Source of the DNA: Sporosarcina sp. P2
GTDB lineage: Bacteria > Bacillota > Bacilli > Bacillales_A > Planococcaceae
Direction of reading: 5' to 3'
Length of the DNA stretch: 64,000 nt
Assembly: GCF_002743255.1 (NCBI RefSeq)
Contig: NZ_PDYY01000014.1
Span: 29,813 to 93,812, forward strand
Shown piece by piece: positions 1 to 7,715 of this stretch. The position numbers were made by a program, and so were the translations under genes. The notes under the pieces were generated by a model that had not been told where the DNA came from, made no database searches, and saw nothing but the letters and a program-made list of their open reading frames with translations. Each line of letters begins with the position of its first letter. Position 1 is the first letter of the stretch.

Positions 1-1517
1 TGATGCGCATCCTTACCAAACGGACCCACATTCAACACCGGTGCAGTTAGCTTGCGCATATCTTCAAACGGGATCGAATACGTCGCACCATAGACTGGCG
101 TATTCTTTGCGAACGCCTTCCAATGATCCTCTTCATCCTTATAATGCACATAACTCAAATCGCAAATTCCATTGAAATAATGTACTTGTTCAATTGTTAA
201 ATTAAATACTTGCGCTCGCTCTTGCACAAACGCAATCGATTCCTTCACAAGGGGATCGTCAGACGAGTTAACAGCCGGGTAATAAGGTGGCGCATAGAAT
301 AGGACGGTCGCTGGACCTAATTCCTGGCACGCCATCATGAGCGTATCGACAATACGTATGCATTGCTCACGGTCATCCCATTCTTCTTGCAACAGCACTT
401 CCTGTTTCAATCTGTTTACTTCATTTTTTCCTAACTGATCTTCAGCGTATGTTAATAACTCTTCAAAACGCAGTACACGAATATCTCCTAGAGGCACTGC
501 CGATTCACGTGCACACACCGCTTTATAATGTTCAGTACAAAGTGCCATCGCTTCATTCGCCACTTGTTCAAATATATTCATGATTTCAGCAGCTGTCCGC
601 TTGAATAGGAAGACATTATATAACGCAGCTGCTCGCTGTGGTGTTTGTGTAGAGTACTGGATTTTCAAATCTTTTTGGTGCAATGTGACGGGAAGAGGTG
701 TTGATTCGTTCTGCTCTATTTCAAGGAATAGAGGATTCCATTCCATCTTTTGTGTCAAAAAAGACGCCATATAATCTGCAGTAATCCCTTTTAAAGGTTC
801 ACCCACATGCGTTTCTTTTCCATAAAATAATGCGGCTGGCATAATCTTTCCGATTGTCCCGGAATAAATATATTCTTTCGTATCCGCAGGTCCTTGTGAA
901 AATGAAGGCTCTCCGTTCAAGAATAACTTAAAGCGATGCCCTTCTTGTTCTTGCAGGCGTACAAGTTCCTTTACGGCAGCACGCATCCCCGCTGAGTTCA
1001 CTTCTTCGTCCGGTACTGTACACAATAATAAATTAATAGGCCAATTCTCCATACTTGCTCGTTCGATCAACTGTATATGTAAAGCCAACCCCATCTTCAT
1101 ATCCATCGTACCTCGGCCGAATAGATATTTTCCTGATTCCAAGTCAAGGCGCGCAGCTTCAGGCAACATATCTTTATTTTCTAGCAACTTCTTAGTCAGC
1201 TCTTCCGGATGAAATGCAAGTGGTTCAAGTGCTCCGTATTCATCCGTTTGTACAGTATCAAAATGACTGATCAACACAATCGTATCTGTGGCGTCAGGAT
1301 GTTCATAAAGGGCATGCACGACATGCCGCCCGAGACCCGCATCATGAAGTGTAATATTATCAGCATTCTCAGTGAAGTATTCCAGTTCGCTCAACTTATT
1401 TTGTAGCTTCCAGGAAAAGAAACGCTCTCCTTCCGTTAACGTACGACTATCCCAACTTACTAGTTCACAAAGCAATGCACGCAGCTTTTCAGGGGTATCA
1501 AAACGGTATCGATTCAT
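1..1517 (-). CDS. RocB-like M20 family peptidase, 3' end cut by window edge
   Basis: Zinc-dependent M20 peptidase/deacylase resembling RocB of Bacillus, a protein of the arginine-utilisation group whose exact reaction is not settled. About 505 residues are visible; the frame is still open at base 1, so the C-terminus lies outside (the family is about 550 residues). Seen: the metal-site motif SHFDT near residue 83, GRGTMDMKMG (catalytic Asp and metal ligand), and PDEE near residue 167 (general-base Glu). The ATG at 1517 has GGAGGAGAT directly upstream. It is transcribed alone, with a terminator hairpin separating it from the DinB gene. Family assignment is from motifs and overall resemblance; the substrate is not known. 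Confidence 0.85.
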   Translation of the reverse strand, partial: MNRYRFDTPEKLRALLCELVSWDSRTLTEGERFFSWKLQNKLSELEYFTENADNITLHDAGLGRHVVHALYEHPDATDTIVLISHFDTVQTDEYGALEPLAFHPEELTKKLLENKDMLPEAARLDLESGKYLFGRGTMDMKMGLALHIQLIERASMENWPINLLLCTVPDEEVNSAGMRAAVKELVRLQEQEGHRFKLFLNGEPSFSQGPADTKEYIYSGTIGKIMPAALFYGKETHVGEPLKGITADYMASFLTQKMEWNPLFLEIEQNESTPLPVTLHQKDLKIQYSTQTPQRAAALYNVFLFKRTAAEIMNIFEQVANEAMALCTEHYKAVCARESAVPLGDIRVLRFEELLTYAEDQLGKNEVNRLKQEVLLQEEWDDREQCIRIVDTLMMACQELGPATVLFYAPPYYPAVNSSDDPLVKESIAFVQERAQVFNLTIEQVHYFNGICDLSYVHYKDEEDHWKAFAKNTPVYGATYSIPFEDMRKLTAPVLNVGPFGKDAH

Positions 1518-1572
1518 TCCATCTCCTCCTTCACGGTTAAGTAAAGTATAGCTGATTCAAAGTAAAATGAGA

Positions 1573-1612
1573 AAAGAACTTGTGCCCTAGGAGGCAACAA
1601 GTTCTCTTTTTA
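1573..1612 (-). terminator. Bidirectional intrinsic terminator
   Basis: Inverted repeat GAACTTGTGCC / GGCAACAAGTTC (one bulge) with T-rich tracts on both sides. It lies just past the stop of the DinB-like gene and upstream of the RocB-like gene. Confidence 0.75.
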
Positions 1613-2137
1613 TTATTTAGACGTTGAAACTAGCGGTACGCGAGCCGACTTCACTTGCTCTACTGTACGTTTCAGCTGTCGTAGATGACGTTTTTCGTGG
1701 AATCCTACGAAACGGAACCATTGAATTAACGGCACATTTCCAAAAATCGGATGCTTTAGTGATTTACAGCGAAGTTCTGTAATAGTGGCAGATTCATAGA
1801 TATCCAGTAAATAATTTCTGGATGCATGCAACTTCTCTTTAATCTCTGGAATGGAAAGATGCATATCTGTTGGTTGTGTATATTCCATGAAATATGCCTT
1901 TACTAAAGGACTAGCCGATACACTGATCGGTTTTTTGAAGACACGTAAACTCTCAGGATTTTTCAATTCTTGGGCGATGTTTGTAGCAACTCGACATTCC
2001 ATTAATGCTAAATGTTCTACAATTTGTTTGGGTGACCAGCCGCCATGCGATGGTGTTCCGTTAAATTCCTCATCTGTTAAGCCATCAATCAACTGCAAGA
2101 TGCGTTTACGGACCTTTATATTCTCTCCAAAAACCAT
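1613..2137 (-). CDS. DinB-fold (DinB_2 type) protein
   Basis: A 174-residue four-helix-bundle protein of the DinB/YfiT superfamily, small metal-binding proteins often linked to thiol (bacillithiol) transfer or of unknown function. Seen: the N-terminal SPKQIVEHLALME segment with a likely His ligand, and the C-terminal FHEKRHLRQLKR helix carrying the paired histidines typical of the fold. No signal peptide or membrane segment. GGAGG lies 9 bases before the ATG at 2137; an ATG at 2143 is only 3 bases from it, so 2137 is preferred. Single gene ending in the terminator at 1573-1612. Catalytic role not predictable. Confidence 0.75.
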   Translation of the reverse strand: MVFGENIKVRKRILQLIDGLTDEEFNGTPSHGGWSPKQIVEHLALMECRVATNIAQELKNPESLRVFKKPISVSASPLVKAYFMEYTQPTDMHLSIPEIKEKLHASRNYLLDIYESATITELRCKSLKHPIFGNVPLIQWFRFVGFHEKRHLRQLKRTVEQVKSARVPLVSTSK

Positions 2138-2228
2138 CAACATCTACCTCCATTTTTCCTCGTATTCCATTCTATTGCCATAGCATACGCCTTTTGTTCA
2201 GAAATTTAAAGGGAGAACGGTTAGATTT

Positions 2229-2570
2229 TTAGTAATGCCTGTCAATGGTGACAGATGAGTGCCAATCAGGCTTGATATAAAAGGATTTCCACTCTTTTCT
2301 ATCTGCAAGATTTTCTACTTCTTTTACTAGTTCTAAAGCAGTCGGCTAGCGAGCGCTCCGTTAAATTTCTCTCCTGCGCCTGTCGTGCTGATCAGCTGCA
2401 CTTTATGGCCAAGTCTTGCACAGGCTACAGTTTGATTTGTTACCAGATGCCCTCTGAAAGTTCTTTCCCCTAACCATCTCACTTCGTAAAGGAAACTTGT
2501 CCGCTTGTGCAATCAAATCCATCTTTGCGCTACCGATTACTGTAATCCTACATAGTATTTTACCGACCAT
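2229..2570 (-). pseudogene. Decayed PfkB/ribokinase-family sugar kinase
   Basis: Read on the minus strand from 2570, the translation contains ITVIGSAKMDLIAQADKFP, which matches the start of PfkB kinases (the intact RbsK in this window begins ITVIGSANMDL). The frame then meets a stop. A second frame gives ARLGHKVQLIS, normally about residue 50 of the family, joined directly to TTGAGEKFNGALA, the C-terminal anion-hole/catalytic motif with the catalytic Asp replaced by Glu. A third frame runs to a stop at 2229. About two thirds of a normal 300-residue kinase is missing, so this is an internally deleted, frameshifted relic. Confidence 0.8.
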
Positions 2571-2639
2571 CTGCCGTTACATATCCCATTTCCATATAGA
2601 CTGCTTGCTGACTGAAAAGTTACACTTTGTGCTAAAGTA

Positions 2640-2667
2640 TTTACATCGACCCGTTAAACAGTATAAT
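2640..2667 (+). promoter_or_regulatory. SigA-type promoter for the YjiH-like gene
   Basis: TTTACA at 2640-2645, a 16-base spacer, and a consensus TATAAT at 2662-2667, about 45 bases before the TTG start at 2713. Confidence 0.55.
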
Positions 2668-2712
2668 GAATAAATATACATCAACTAGATTATGTGCAAG
2701 GAGAGAAATACC

Positions 2713-4065
2713 TTGAAAAAATATACAGCTAGCACTTGGCTAGTATTCTTAATCCCGTCTATACTCGGAGTCATATTATTCATGATTCCACTACCTTTTA
2801 CAGCAGGTTGGAAAGTACCGATTGCGAAATTGGCGGATTTATTGTCAGGCTCATTGGAACCGATTATTCCACAACTTATGATGTGCTTGATCATTGTGTC
2901 TGCACTCGGATCTATACTCTATCTATTTGTTAAAAAAGATCCAAACAGACCTTCATTCTTTACAAACTTATTCAAAGTTACACCGTTTTGGACGATTACC
3001 CGAATTATAGGGGCAATCTTCGCCATCATGGTCGTCTATAAATTAGGTCCTGAAGCGATTTGGAGCGAGAATACAGGTGGATTGCTACTTGCAGGTGATG
3101 GACTCGTTTCCTTCTTGTTCAGTATCTTCTTCTTCGCAGGTCTACTGCTTCCTTTATTATTGAACTTCGGATTGCTCGAATTCTTCGGTACGTTAATGGT
3201 AAAGGTTATGCGACCTTTATTTAAATTACCTGGACGTTCTTCCATTGATGCACTGGCTTCATGGATTGGAGACGGAACAATTGGTGTCTTACTTACAAGT
3301 AAACAATACGAGGATGGTCACTATACACAGCGTGAAGCAGCGATTATTTCGACTACATTCTCTGTTGTGTCGATTACATTTACGCTTGTTATTATTGACA
3401 AAGTCGGACTTGGAAATTACTTCTTACCATTTTATGCGACGGTTCTGTTCACAGGAGTGATTCTTGCCTTAATTATGCCAAGAATTTATCCATTACGTTC
3501 TATTAAGAATACGTATATTGATGATCGTGAATATTCCGAAGAGGACGAAAAACTGCCCGCTGGAACAAGCGTCTTCAAACTAGGACTCACTAGCGCACTA
3601 GATACAGCTTCAAAACAACGCTCTGTTGTGAAGACAGTTCGCGCAGGAATGCAGAACGTGCTTGACATGTGGTTCGGCGTCGCGCCAGTCGTTATGGCTT
3701 TCGGGACGGTTGCTTTAGTAATGGCTGAGTATACGAGTATATTCCGTATTCTAGGTAAGCCGTTTGAATACATCTTGAATTTCTTGCAGATACCCGAGGC
3801 TGCAGAAGCCGCACAGACGATGGTCGTCGGATTCGCGGACATGTTCTTGCCTGTTATTTTAGCGGAAGGCGTCATTACATCGCCTATTACACTATTTACG
3901 ATTGCGGCAGTTTCCGTAATTCAGCTAATTTACATGTCCGAAGTCGGTGGCTTGATCTTAGGCACTAAAATTCCATTAAATATTTTCGACTTACTGATCA
4001 TTTTCTTGTTGCGTACACTCATTGCCTTACCAATCATTGCCGGAATTGCGCATTTGTTATTTTAA
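2713..4065 (+). CDS. YjiH-family nucleoside-gate membrane protein
   Basis: A 450-residue polytopic inner-membrane protein with about ten hydrophobic segments, resembling the YjiH family (nucleoside-recognition/gate domain proteins). The transported compound is unknown. Seen: hydrophobic helices from the N-terminus, a conserved segment LASWIGDGTIGVLLTSKQYE near residue 185, and a second gate-like half near residues 320-440. The start is TTG at 2713: AAGGAGAG at 2698-2705 sits 7 bases upstream, while the in-frame ATG at 2692 overlaps that site. A promoter precedes it and a terminator follows, so it is probably monocistronic. Proximity to the RocB-like peptidase hints at an amino-acid or peptide-derived substrate, but that is inference. 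Confidence 0.75.
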   Translation: MKKYTASTWLVFLIPSILGVILFMIPLPFTAGWKVPIAKLADLLSGSLEPIIPQLMMCLIIVSALGSILYLFVKKDPNRPSFFTNLFKVTPFWTITRIIGAIFAIMVVYKLGPEAIWSENTGGLLLAGDGLVSFLFSIFFFAGLLLPLLLNFGLLEFFGTLMVKVMRPLFKLPGRSSIDALASWIGDGTIGVLLTSKQYEDGHYTQREAAIISTTFSVVSITFTLVIIDKVGLGNYFLPFYATVLFTGVILALIMPRIYPLRSIKNTYIDDREYSEEDEKLPAGTSVFKLGLTSALDTASKQRSVVKTVRAGMQNVLDMWFGVAPVVMAFGTVALVMAEYTSIFRILGKPFEYILNFLQIPEAAEAAQTMVVGFADMFLPVILAEGVITSPITLFTIAAVSVIQLIYMSEVGGLILGTKIPLNIFDLLIIFLLRTLIALPIIAGIAHLLF

Positions 4066-4075
4066 GTAGAGTGAG

Positions 4076-4111
4076 AACCCGTTACTTCTTTGTGAAGTAG
4101 CGGTTTTTTTG
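4076..4111 (+). terminator. Intrinsic terminator after the YjiH-like gene
   Basis: Stem CCGTTACTTC / GAAGTAGCGG at 4079-4103 followed by seven T. Repeat array A1 begins 6 bases after the T-run. Confidence 0.85.
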
Positions 4112-4116
4112 TTTGG

Positions 4117-4454
4117 ATAGAGCGGATTAATCGAATGATTGAGCGCATCATGACTGGCATTGAGCGGAGCACTCGAGTGATAGAGCGCTTCACAACTGGC
4201 ATTGAGCGGAGCACTCGAGTGATAGATCGCTTCACGACTGACATTGAGCGGAGCACTCGAATGATAGAGCGCTTCCCGACTGTGACATTGAGCGGAGAAC
4301 TCGAGTGATAGAACGCTTCACAACTGGCATTGAGCGGAGCACTCGAGTGATAGAGCGCTTCACGACTGACATTGAGCGGAGTACTCGAATGATAGAGCGC
4401 TTCCCGCCCGACATTGAGCGGATCACACGACCAATAAAGCGCTTACCCAACAAC
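4117..4454 (+). repeat. 21-bp periodic intergenic array A1 (GAGCG family), 16 units
   Basis: Sixteen units in register, 21 bp each (one is 23 bp). Each begins AT(A/T)GAGCG followed by 13 variable bases. Units alternate between an ATTGAGCGGA type, often with the palindrome CACTCGAGTG, and an ATAGAGCGCTTC type, so the higher-order period is 42 bp. Units 3-8 and 9-14 are nearly identical, which indicates a tandem duplication of about 127 bp inside the array. Because 21 is a multiple of three, spurious heptad-repeat reading frames open on both strands; none has a ribosome site. Confidence 0.9.
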
Positions 4455-4504
4455 ACAGTCTACCTTCATCACATTTCAACACAAAAAAACTGCCCTCAAT
4501 AATG

Positions 4505-4975
4505 AAAGCAGCCAAATGAAACAGCTTGAAAGCAACCCTGCTGGAATGTCGTGAATGTCCGCAAGTAAAGGGAGGGTTGCGTTTGGGAATTAGCGTGGCA
4601 AAGCAATGGTGGGCTTTTGTACGCTAATTTCCAATAAGTAGACGTGTACAGTTTGCTTTCAAGTGTTTACGCAATGTACTGTGTGCTAACGGGTTACCGA
4701 AAGCCATCTATACAGTGGAGGCCTATTCCACTGCATAGATCACAATCGGAATGCCAGCGACAAGTTTGTGCTAGCCACCGTAATGAATTACCTCGTACTA
4801 ACACACCAGTGATTACAAGACTAACTCCGACTAACACACGTGGAAAGTGAAGATCCCATCTCAAATTTACTGTATGTAGGAAGAAACCGGGTCAATCATC
4901 AGGCTTAAGATAGATGCAACTATGGGTAAACTGCCACTCGTTAAGAGGAAGATGATGTTTCCCACCCGCTAACTT
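4505..4975. other. Gene-free block with several nested inverted repeats
   Basis: No credible gene. Outer inverted repeat CTTGAAAGCAA (4525-4535) / TTGCTTTCAAG (4653-4663) encloses a long hairpin GGGAATTAGCGT (4585-4596) / ACGCTAATTTCC (4621-4632) with an inner CAAAGC/GCTTTTG stem. A separate 13-of-14-bp hairpin lies at 4706-4719 / 4727-4740. A further looser pair spans GGGTCAATCATC (4889) to GATGAT...CACCC (4951-4967). This could be a structured RNA or a decayed mobile element; I do not recognise it. Confidence 0.5.
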
Positions 4976-5038
4976 TTTAACCAACTTCATTTTTCTTGAA
5001 CACAATGAGAATGTCTCTCAATAAGTATTATCATAGTC

Positions 5039-5057
5039 GATAATGAGAATCATTGTC
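5039..5057 (+). promoter_or_regulatory. Fur box
   Basis: GATAATGAGAATCATTGTC matches the 19-bp Fur consensus GATAATGATAATCATTATC at 17 of 19 positions. A second imperfect dyad (ATTATC...GATAAT) overlaps its left side. TTGTCA (5053-5058) and AATACT (5077-5082), 18 bases apart, form a plausible plus-strand promoter overlapping the box. No protein gene follows on that strand. Confidence 0.75.
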
Positions 5058-5087
5058 AAATAGATTTGCAAGAATGAATACTTTGTA

Positions 5088-5210
5088 CTAGTGGCAGGAT
5101 ATTTAAAACAATGATGGTTACGTCTACATATAATGAGCGACTCATCATCGGAACCTCTAAAGTTCTTGAACGACAAAAAAGCCTCGCTCCTTTGTTAGGT
5201 AGGCTTTTTT
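5088..5210 (+). ncRNA. Candidate Fur-controlled small RNA
   Basis: The Fur-box promoter at 5053-5082 would give a transcript of about 120 nt ending at the strong hairpin AAAAAAGCCT / AGGCTTTTTT (5175-5210). The small reading frame inside has no ribosome site. The terminator loop contains CTCCTTT, the exact complement of a Shine-Dalgarno AAAGGAG, as expected of a trans-acting translational repressor similar in logic to the iron-sparing RNA FsrA. The existence of the RNA is inference. Confidence 0.4.
5175..5210. terminator. Bidirectional intrinsic terminator
   Basis: Ten-base inverted repeat AAAAAAGCCT / AGGCTTTTTT with a 16-base loop. It can end the candidate small RNA on the plus strand and, about 130 bases past the fetB stop, the CBS-fetA-fetB operon on the minus strand. 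Confidence 0.75.
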
Positions 5211-5342
5211 GCAGTGACGTCTATTTTCGAATAGCTAAGCTTGTCTTATACCAAGATGGTTCCGTGGATTCTCCATATTATTATTGTTACGAGTCGTACA
5301 AAATTTCGGCTTGTATCACTTTAAAGAGTACTCGAAAAGTAG

Positions 5343-6107
5343 TTACTTCGAATGCTCTTGTCGTTGTAGCATTTGCATGCGTTCATTAAACAATGTTGGA
5401 TAGGAGAGTAAACCTAAACAAACACTCGTTAATGCAGCAGTTGTCAGTAATAAAAATATGACTAAGATTTGAAATTGAACAGCCTCTAAAGGATCGGCCC
5501 CTGCGATAATTTGACCGCTCATCATACCGGGCAATTGCACCAATCCGATCGTCTTTTGGCTTTCAATTGTCGGAATCATACTTGCCTGAATAGAGCGGAT
5601 CAATTGCTTATGTATCGCTTGTTTTGGTGTGCCGCCAAGTGACAAGATTAGTTCACTTTCTGGTCGATGCGCTTCCACTTCCGCCACGAAACGATTGAGG
5701 AATAAAATCGCAAGTACCATCGAGTTTCCGATCACCATACCGGTCAATGAAATAATATATTGTGCAGTAGCTGGGACAATCTTGAATCCAAGTAAGATGC
5801 TTTGCGTCAACACTTCTAGCAACACAAAAGTCACAATCAGCTTCCATGTGATTCCTTTAATCCCTTCTCCTTTTTTACGCGCATTTTGCACGGCCGCGCC
5901 GATCATCAAGACTACCATCAAAAAGATGAACAAATAACTTTCTGAATCAAAGACAAACTTTAATACGAAGCCGACCGCCACTAATTGCACAGTTGAACGA
6001 ATCGTTGCGATAATAGTATCTTTCTCCAACTGCAATCCAAGCGTTTTGGAGAGTACTAACGGTATCAACACAAATATCAGTGTTAGGAATAAGGCAGTGG
6101 TACTCAT
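5343..6107 (-). CDS. fetB: FetB-type (UPF0014) ABC permease
   Basis: A 254-residue inner-membrane permease of the UPF0014/FetB family. In E. coli FetAB, the pair is linked to iron homeostasis and proposed iron export. Seen: about seven hydrophobic segments, and the family segment IESQKTIGLVQLPGMMSGQIIAGADP near residue 180 (quoted in two parts: IESQKTIGLVQLPGMM and SGQIIAGADP), plus the conserved TGMVIGNSM near residue 125. It overlaps the ATPase gene by 4 bases, so the two are translationally coupled. A Fur box lies just beyond its terminator but faces the other way. The metal specificity here is inferred from the family. Confidence 0.85.
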   Translation of the reverse strand: MSTTALFLTLIFVLIPLVLSKTLGLQLEKDTIIATIRSTVQLVAVGFVLKFVFDSESYLFIFLMVVLMIGAAVQNARKKGEGIKGITWKLIVTFVLLEVLTQSILLGFKIVPATAQYIISLTGMVIGNSMVLAILFLNRFVAEVEAHRPESELILSLGGTPKQAIHKQLIRSIQASMIPTIESQKTIGLVQLPGMMSGQIIAGADPLEAVQFQILVIFLLLTTAALTSVCLGLLSYPTLFNERMQMLQRQEHSK

Positions 6108-6850
6108 GAAAAGTCACCTTTCAAAAAGCGATTGACCGAAGGGATATCTGAATCATCAAGTACGGATATTTCGCCGGCATCCACTAACTTCCCGTCCACC
6201 ATAATCCATGCATATTGCCCCATTCTTCTCGCCTGTTCCAAATTATGCGTGATCCAGATGACCGTGATGGCATGCTTTTCATGCAGTGTACGAATTAAAT
6301 CTTCCACTTCATTCAATGAAGACGGGTCTAGCGCGGATGTAATTTCATCCATCAATAAAATCTTCGACTGATTCAATAATGTTCTTGCAATCGATACTTT
6401 CTGCTGCTGACCACCCGACAAGTACTGGCTGTCACGTTCGAGATACTCACCTTCAAGACCCACTTGATCTAAAATATCTAACGCTTTTTCTTTACTCAAC
6501 TTCTTGCCTTGTAAACGTAGTGGCAGTGCCAAATTATCATAGACACTTCCGGTGATCATTGGTGAATTTTGTAACACCATACCCGCTTTTCGACGTAGAT
6601 CGATTGGTGACATTTCATGAATTGCCTGCCCTTGTACTGTAATTTCCCCAGTAGTAGGACTCAGCAGACCGTTACACATTTTCAATAACGTCGTTTTCCC
6701 AGCACCAGAAGGACCGACCAATACCGTGATTTGATTTGTAGGGAATGATCCGGTTATCGCATCGAGAATCTTCGTGTCCCTTACTTCAAACGACACATTG
6801 TGAAAATGAATTGCAGGCTCATACAATAATTTATTCTGTTCACTATCCAT
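6104..6850 (-). CDS. fetA: FetA-type ABC transporter ATPase
   Basis: A 248-residue ATP-binding subunit that pairs with FetB. Seen: Walker A GPSGAGKTT near residue 40, Q-loop VLQNSPMI, signature LSGGQQQK, Walker B ILLMDEITSALD and the switch His in ITHNLE. The start at 6850 has AAAGGTG 6 bases upstream; an in-frame ATG at 6877 overlaps the CBS gene stop by 4 bases but has a poor ribosome site, so it is less likely. Middle gene of a CBS-fetA-fetB operon. Confidence 0.87.
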   Translation of the reverse strand: MDSEQNKLLYEPAIHFHNVSFEVRDTKILDAITGSFPTNQITVLVGPSGAGKTTLLKMCNGLLSPTTGEITVQGQAIHEMSPIDLRRKAGMVLQNSPMITGSVYDNLALPLRLQGKKLSKEKALDILDQVGLEGEYLERDSQYLSGGQQQKVSIARTLLNQSKILLMDEITSALDPSSLNEVEDLIRTLHEKHAITVIWITHNLEQARRMGQYAWIMVDGKLVDAGEISVLDDSDIPSVNRFLKGDFS

Positions 6851-6873
6851 CCATTTCACCTTTTCTAAACTCT

Positions 6874-7578
6874 TCATTCATCTATTTTCAGTAAATCCAA
6901 TGGCGTAATGATGCCAAGTAGTTTCTCATCTTTACCGCCTTGTTCGGTGATGAGCAGTGCTTCGAGTCGTTTCCCCGAAGCAATGGACTTTCTAAAAAAA
7001 CCTTCTGCTTCATACACCGACATGGAACTTTTGACGAAACGATAGGTTTTTCTTCTTTTCTCGTGATTATATACGTCTAATAATGTCGGTATTTCCCGGG
7101 AAATGCAATCTGTTTCCTGATCTGCCAGCCAATTCATAATGCCATCTGCGGTAATTAATCCGATAAATCGACCCTTTTTGTAAATAGGCAATTGATTGAT
7201 CTTCCATTCTCTAACTAAACGCAGACCGGTGGCGAGTGATTCATCCGCTTGCACAATATGTACTTTGCCGGAAAATAAATCTTTGACCGTTAACGGATTG
7301 GCTAATTTTTCATCTATACTCTCAATCAGTTTTACAATTTCATCATGGGGCTCTGCTATAGCATAATCAAACCCCGTCCGATTATGCACAATCGCATTAC
7401 GTAAACTGCCAAACTCCCGTAGATCCTCTTCATAATGAGCAACCAAAGCATGTTGTGTTTTTGCTCTATCAATCTTCTTTGAGAATGAAAAATGGTTCGG
7501 CAAATCTGTAATCTTCATCAACGATTTATCAATTCGGTTAAATGCAATGAGAAAACGCTCTGAATTTTTATGCTCCAT
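6874..7578 (-). CDS. CBS-domain protein, first gene of the fetAB operon
   Basis: A 234-residue cytoplasmic protein. Residues 1-85 form a helical region with a DLREFGSLRNAIVHNR segment like those of HEPN-type/DUF4145-like folds; residues 95-230 hold two CBS motifs (VRADESLATGL-like and MSVYEAEGFFRKS; GFITADGI-like and LGIITPLDLL). CBS pairs usually bind adenine nucleotides and gate a partner. GGAGG lies 9 bases before the ATG. It abuts fetA with a 4-base overlap in some start choices, so it may regulate the FetAB transporter. This association is unusual compared with the two-gene fetAB of enterobacteria. Function is inferred. Confidence 0.7.
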   Translation of the reverse strand: MEHKNSERFLIAFNRIDKSLMKITDLPNHFSFSKKIDRAKTQHALVAHYEEDLREFGSLRNAIVHNRTGFDYAIAEPHDEIVKLIESIDEKLANPLTVKDLFSGKVHIVQADESLATGLRLVREWKINQLPIYKKGRFIGLITADGIMNWLADQETDCISREIPTLLDVYNHEKRRKTYRFVKSSMSVYEAEGFFRKSIASGKRLEALLITEQGGKDEKLLGIITPLDLLKIDE

Positions 7579-7669
7579 GAATGATCGCCTCCTACTCTAG
7601 GAAAATTATAGCATATTTTACTACCATTCAAGCCTGTAGAATTCATAGCATATTCTGCTTCCAATAATA

Positions 7670-7700
7670 CAAAAAAGCCGTTGCAGTGCCTCAACTCGGA
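7670..7700 (-). terminator. Probable terminator after the HtrA-like gene
   Basis: On the minus strand an imperfect stem CCGAGTTG / CAACGG is followed by six T, beginning about 25 bases after the stop at 7716. Confidence 0.5.
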
Positions 7701-7715
7701 CATTTCAACAACTTA

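Noticed and set aside
1851..2183. Plus-strand frame opposite the DinB-like gene
   Set aside because: Shadow frame with no ribosome site and no recognisable domain.
4117..4454. CRISPR array
   Set aside because: Repeats are only 8 bp and spacers 13 bp, spacers are partly repeated, and no cas gene is in the window.
5111..5389. 92-residue reading frame over the Fur-box terminator
   Set aside because: It runs through a strong terminator hairpin and into the end of fetB on the other strand, and has no ribosome site.
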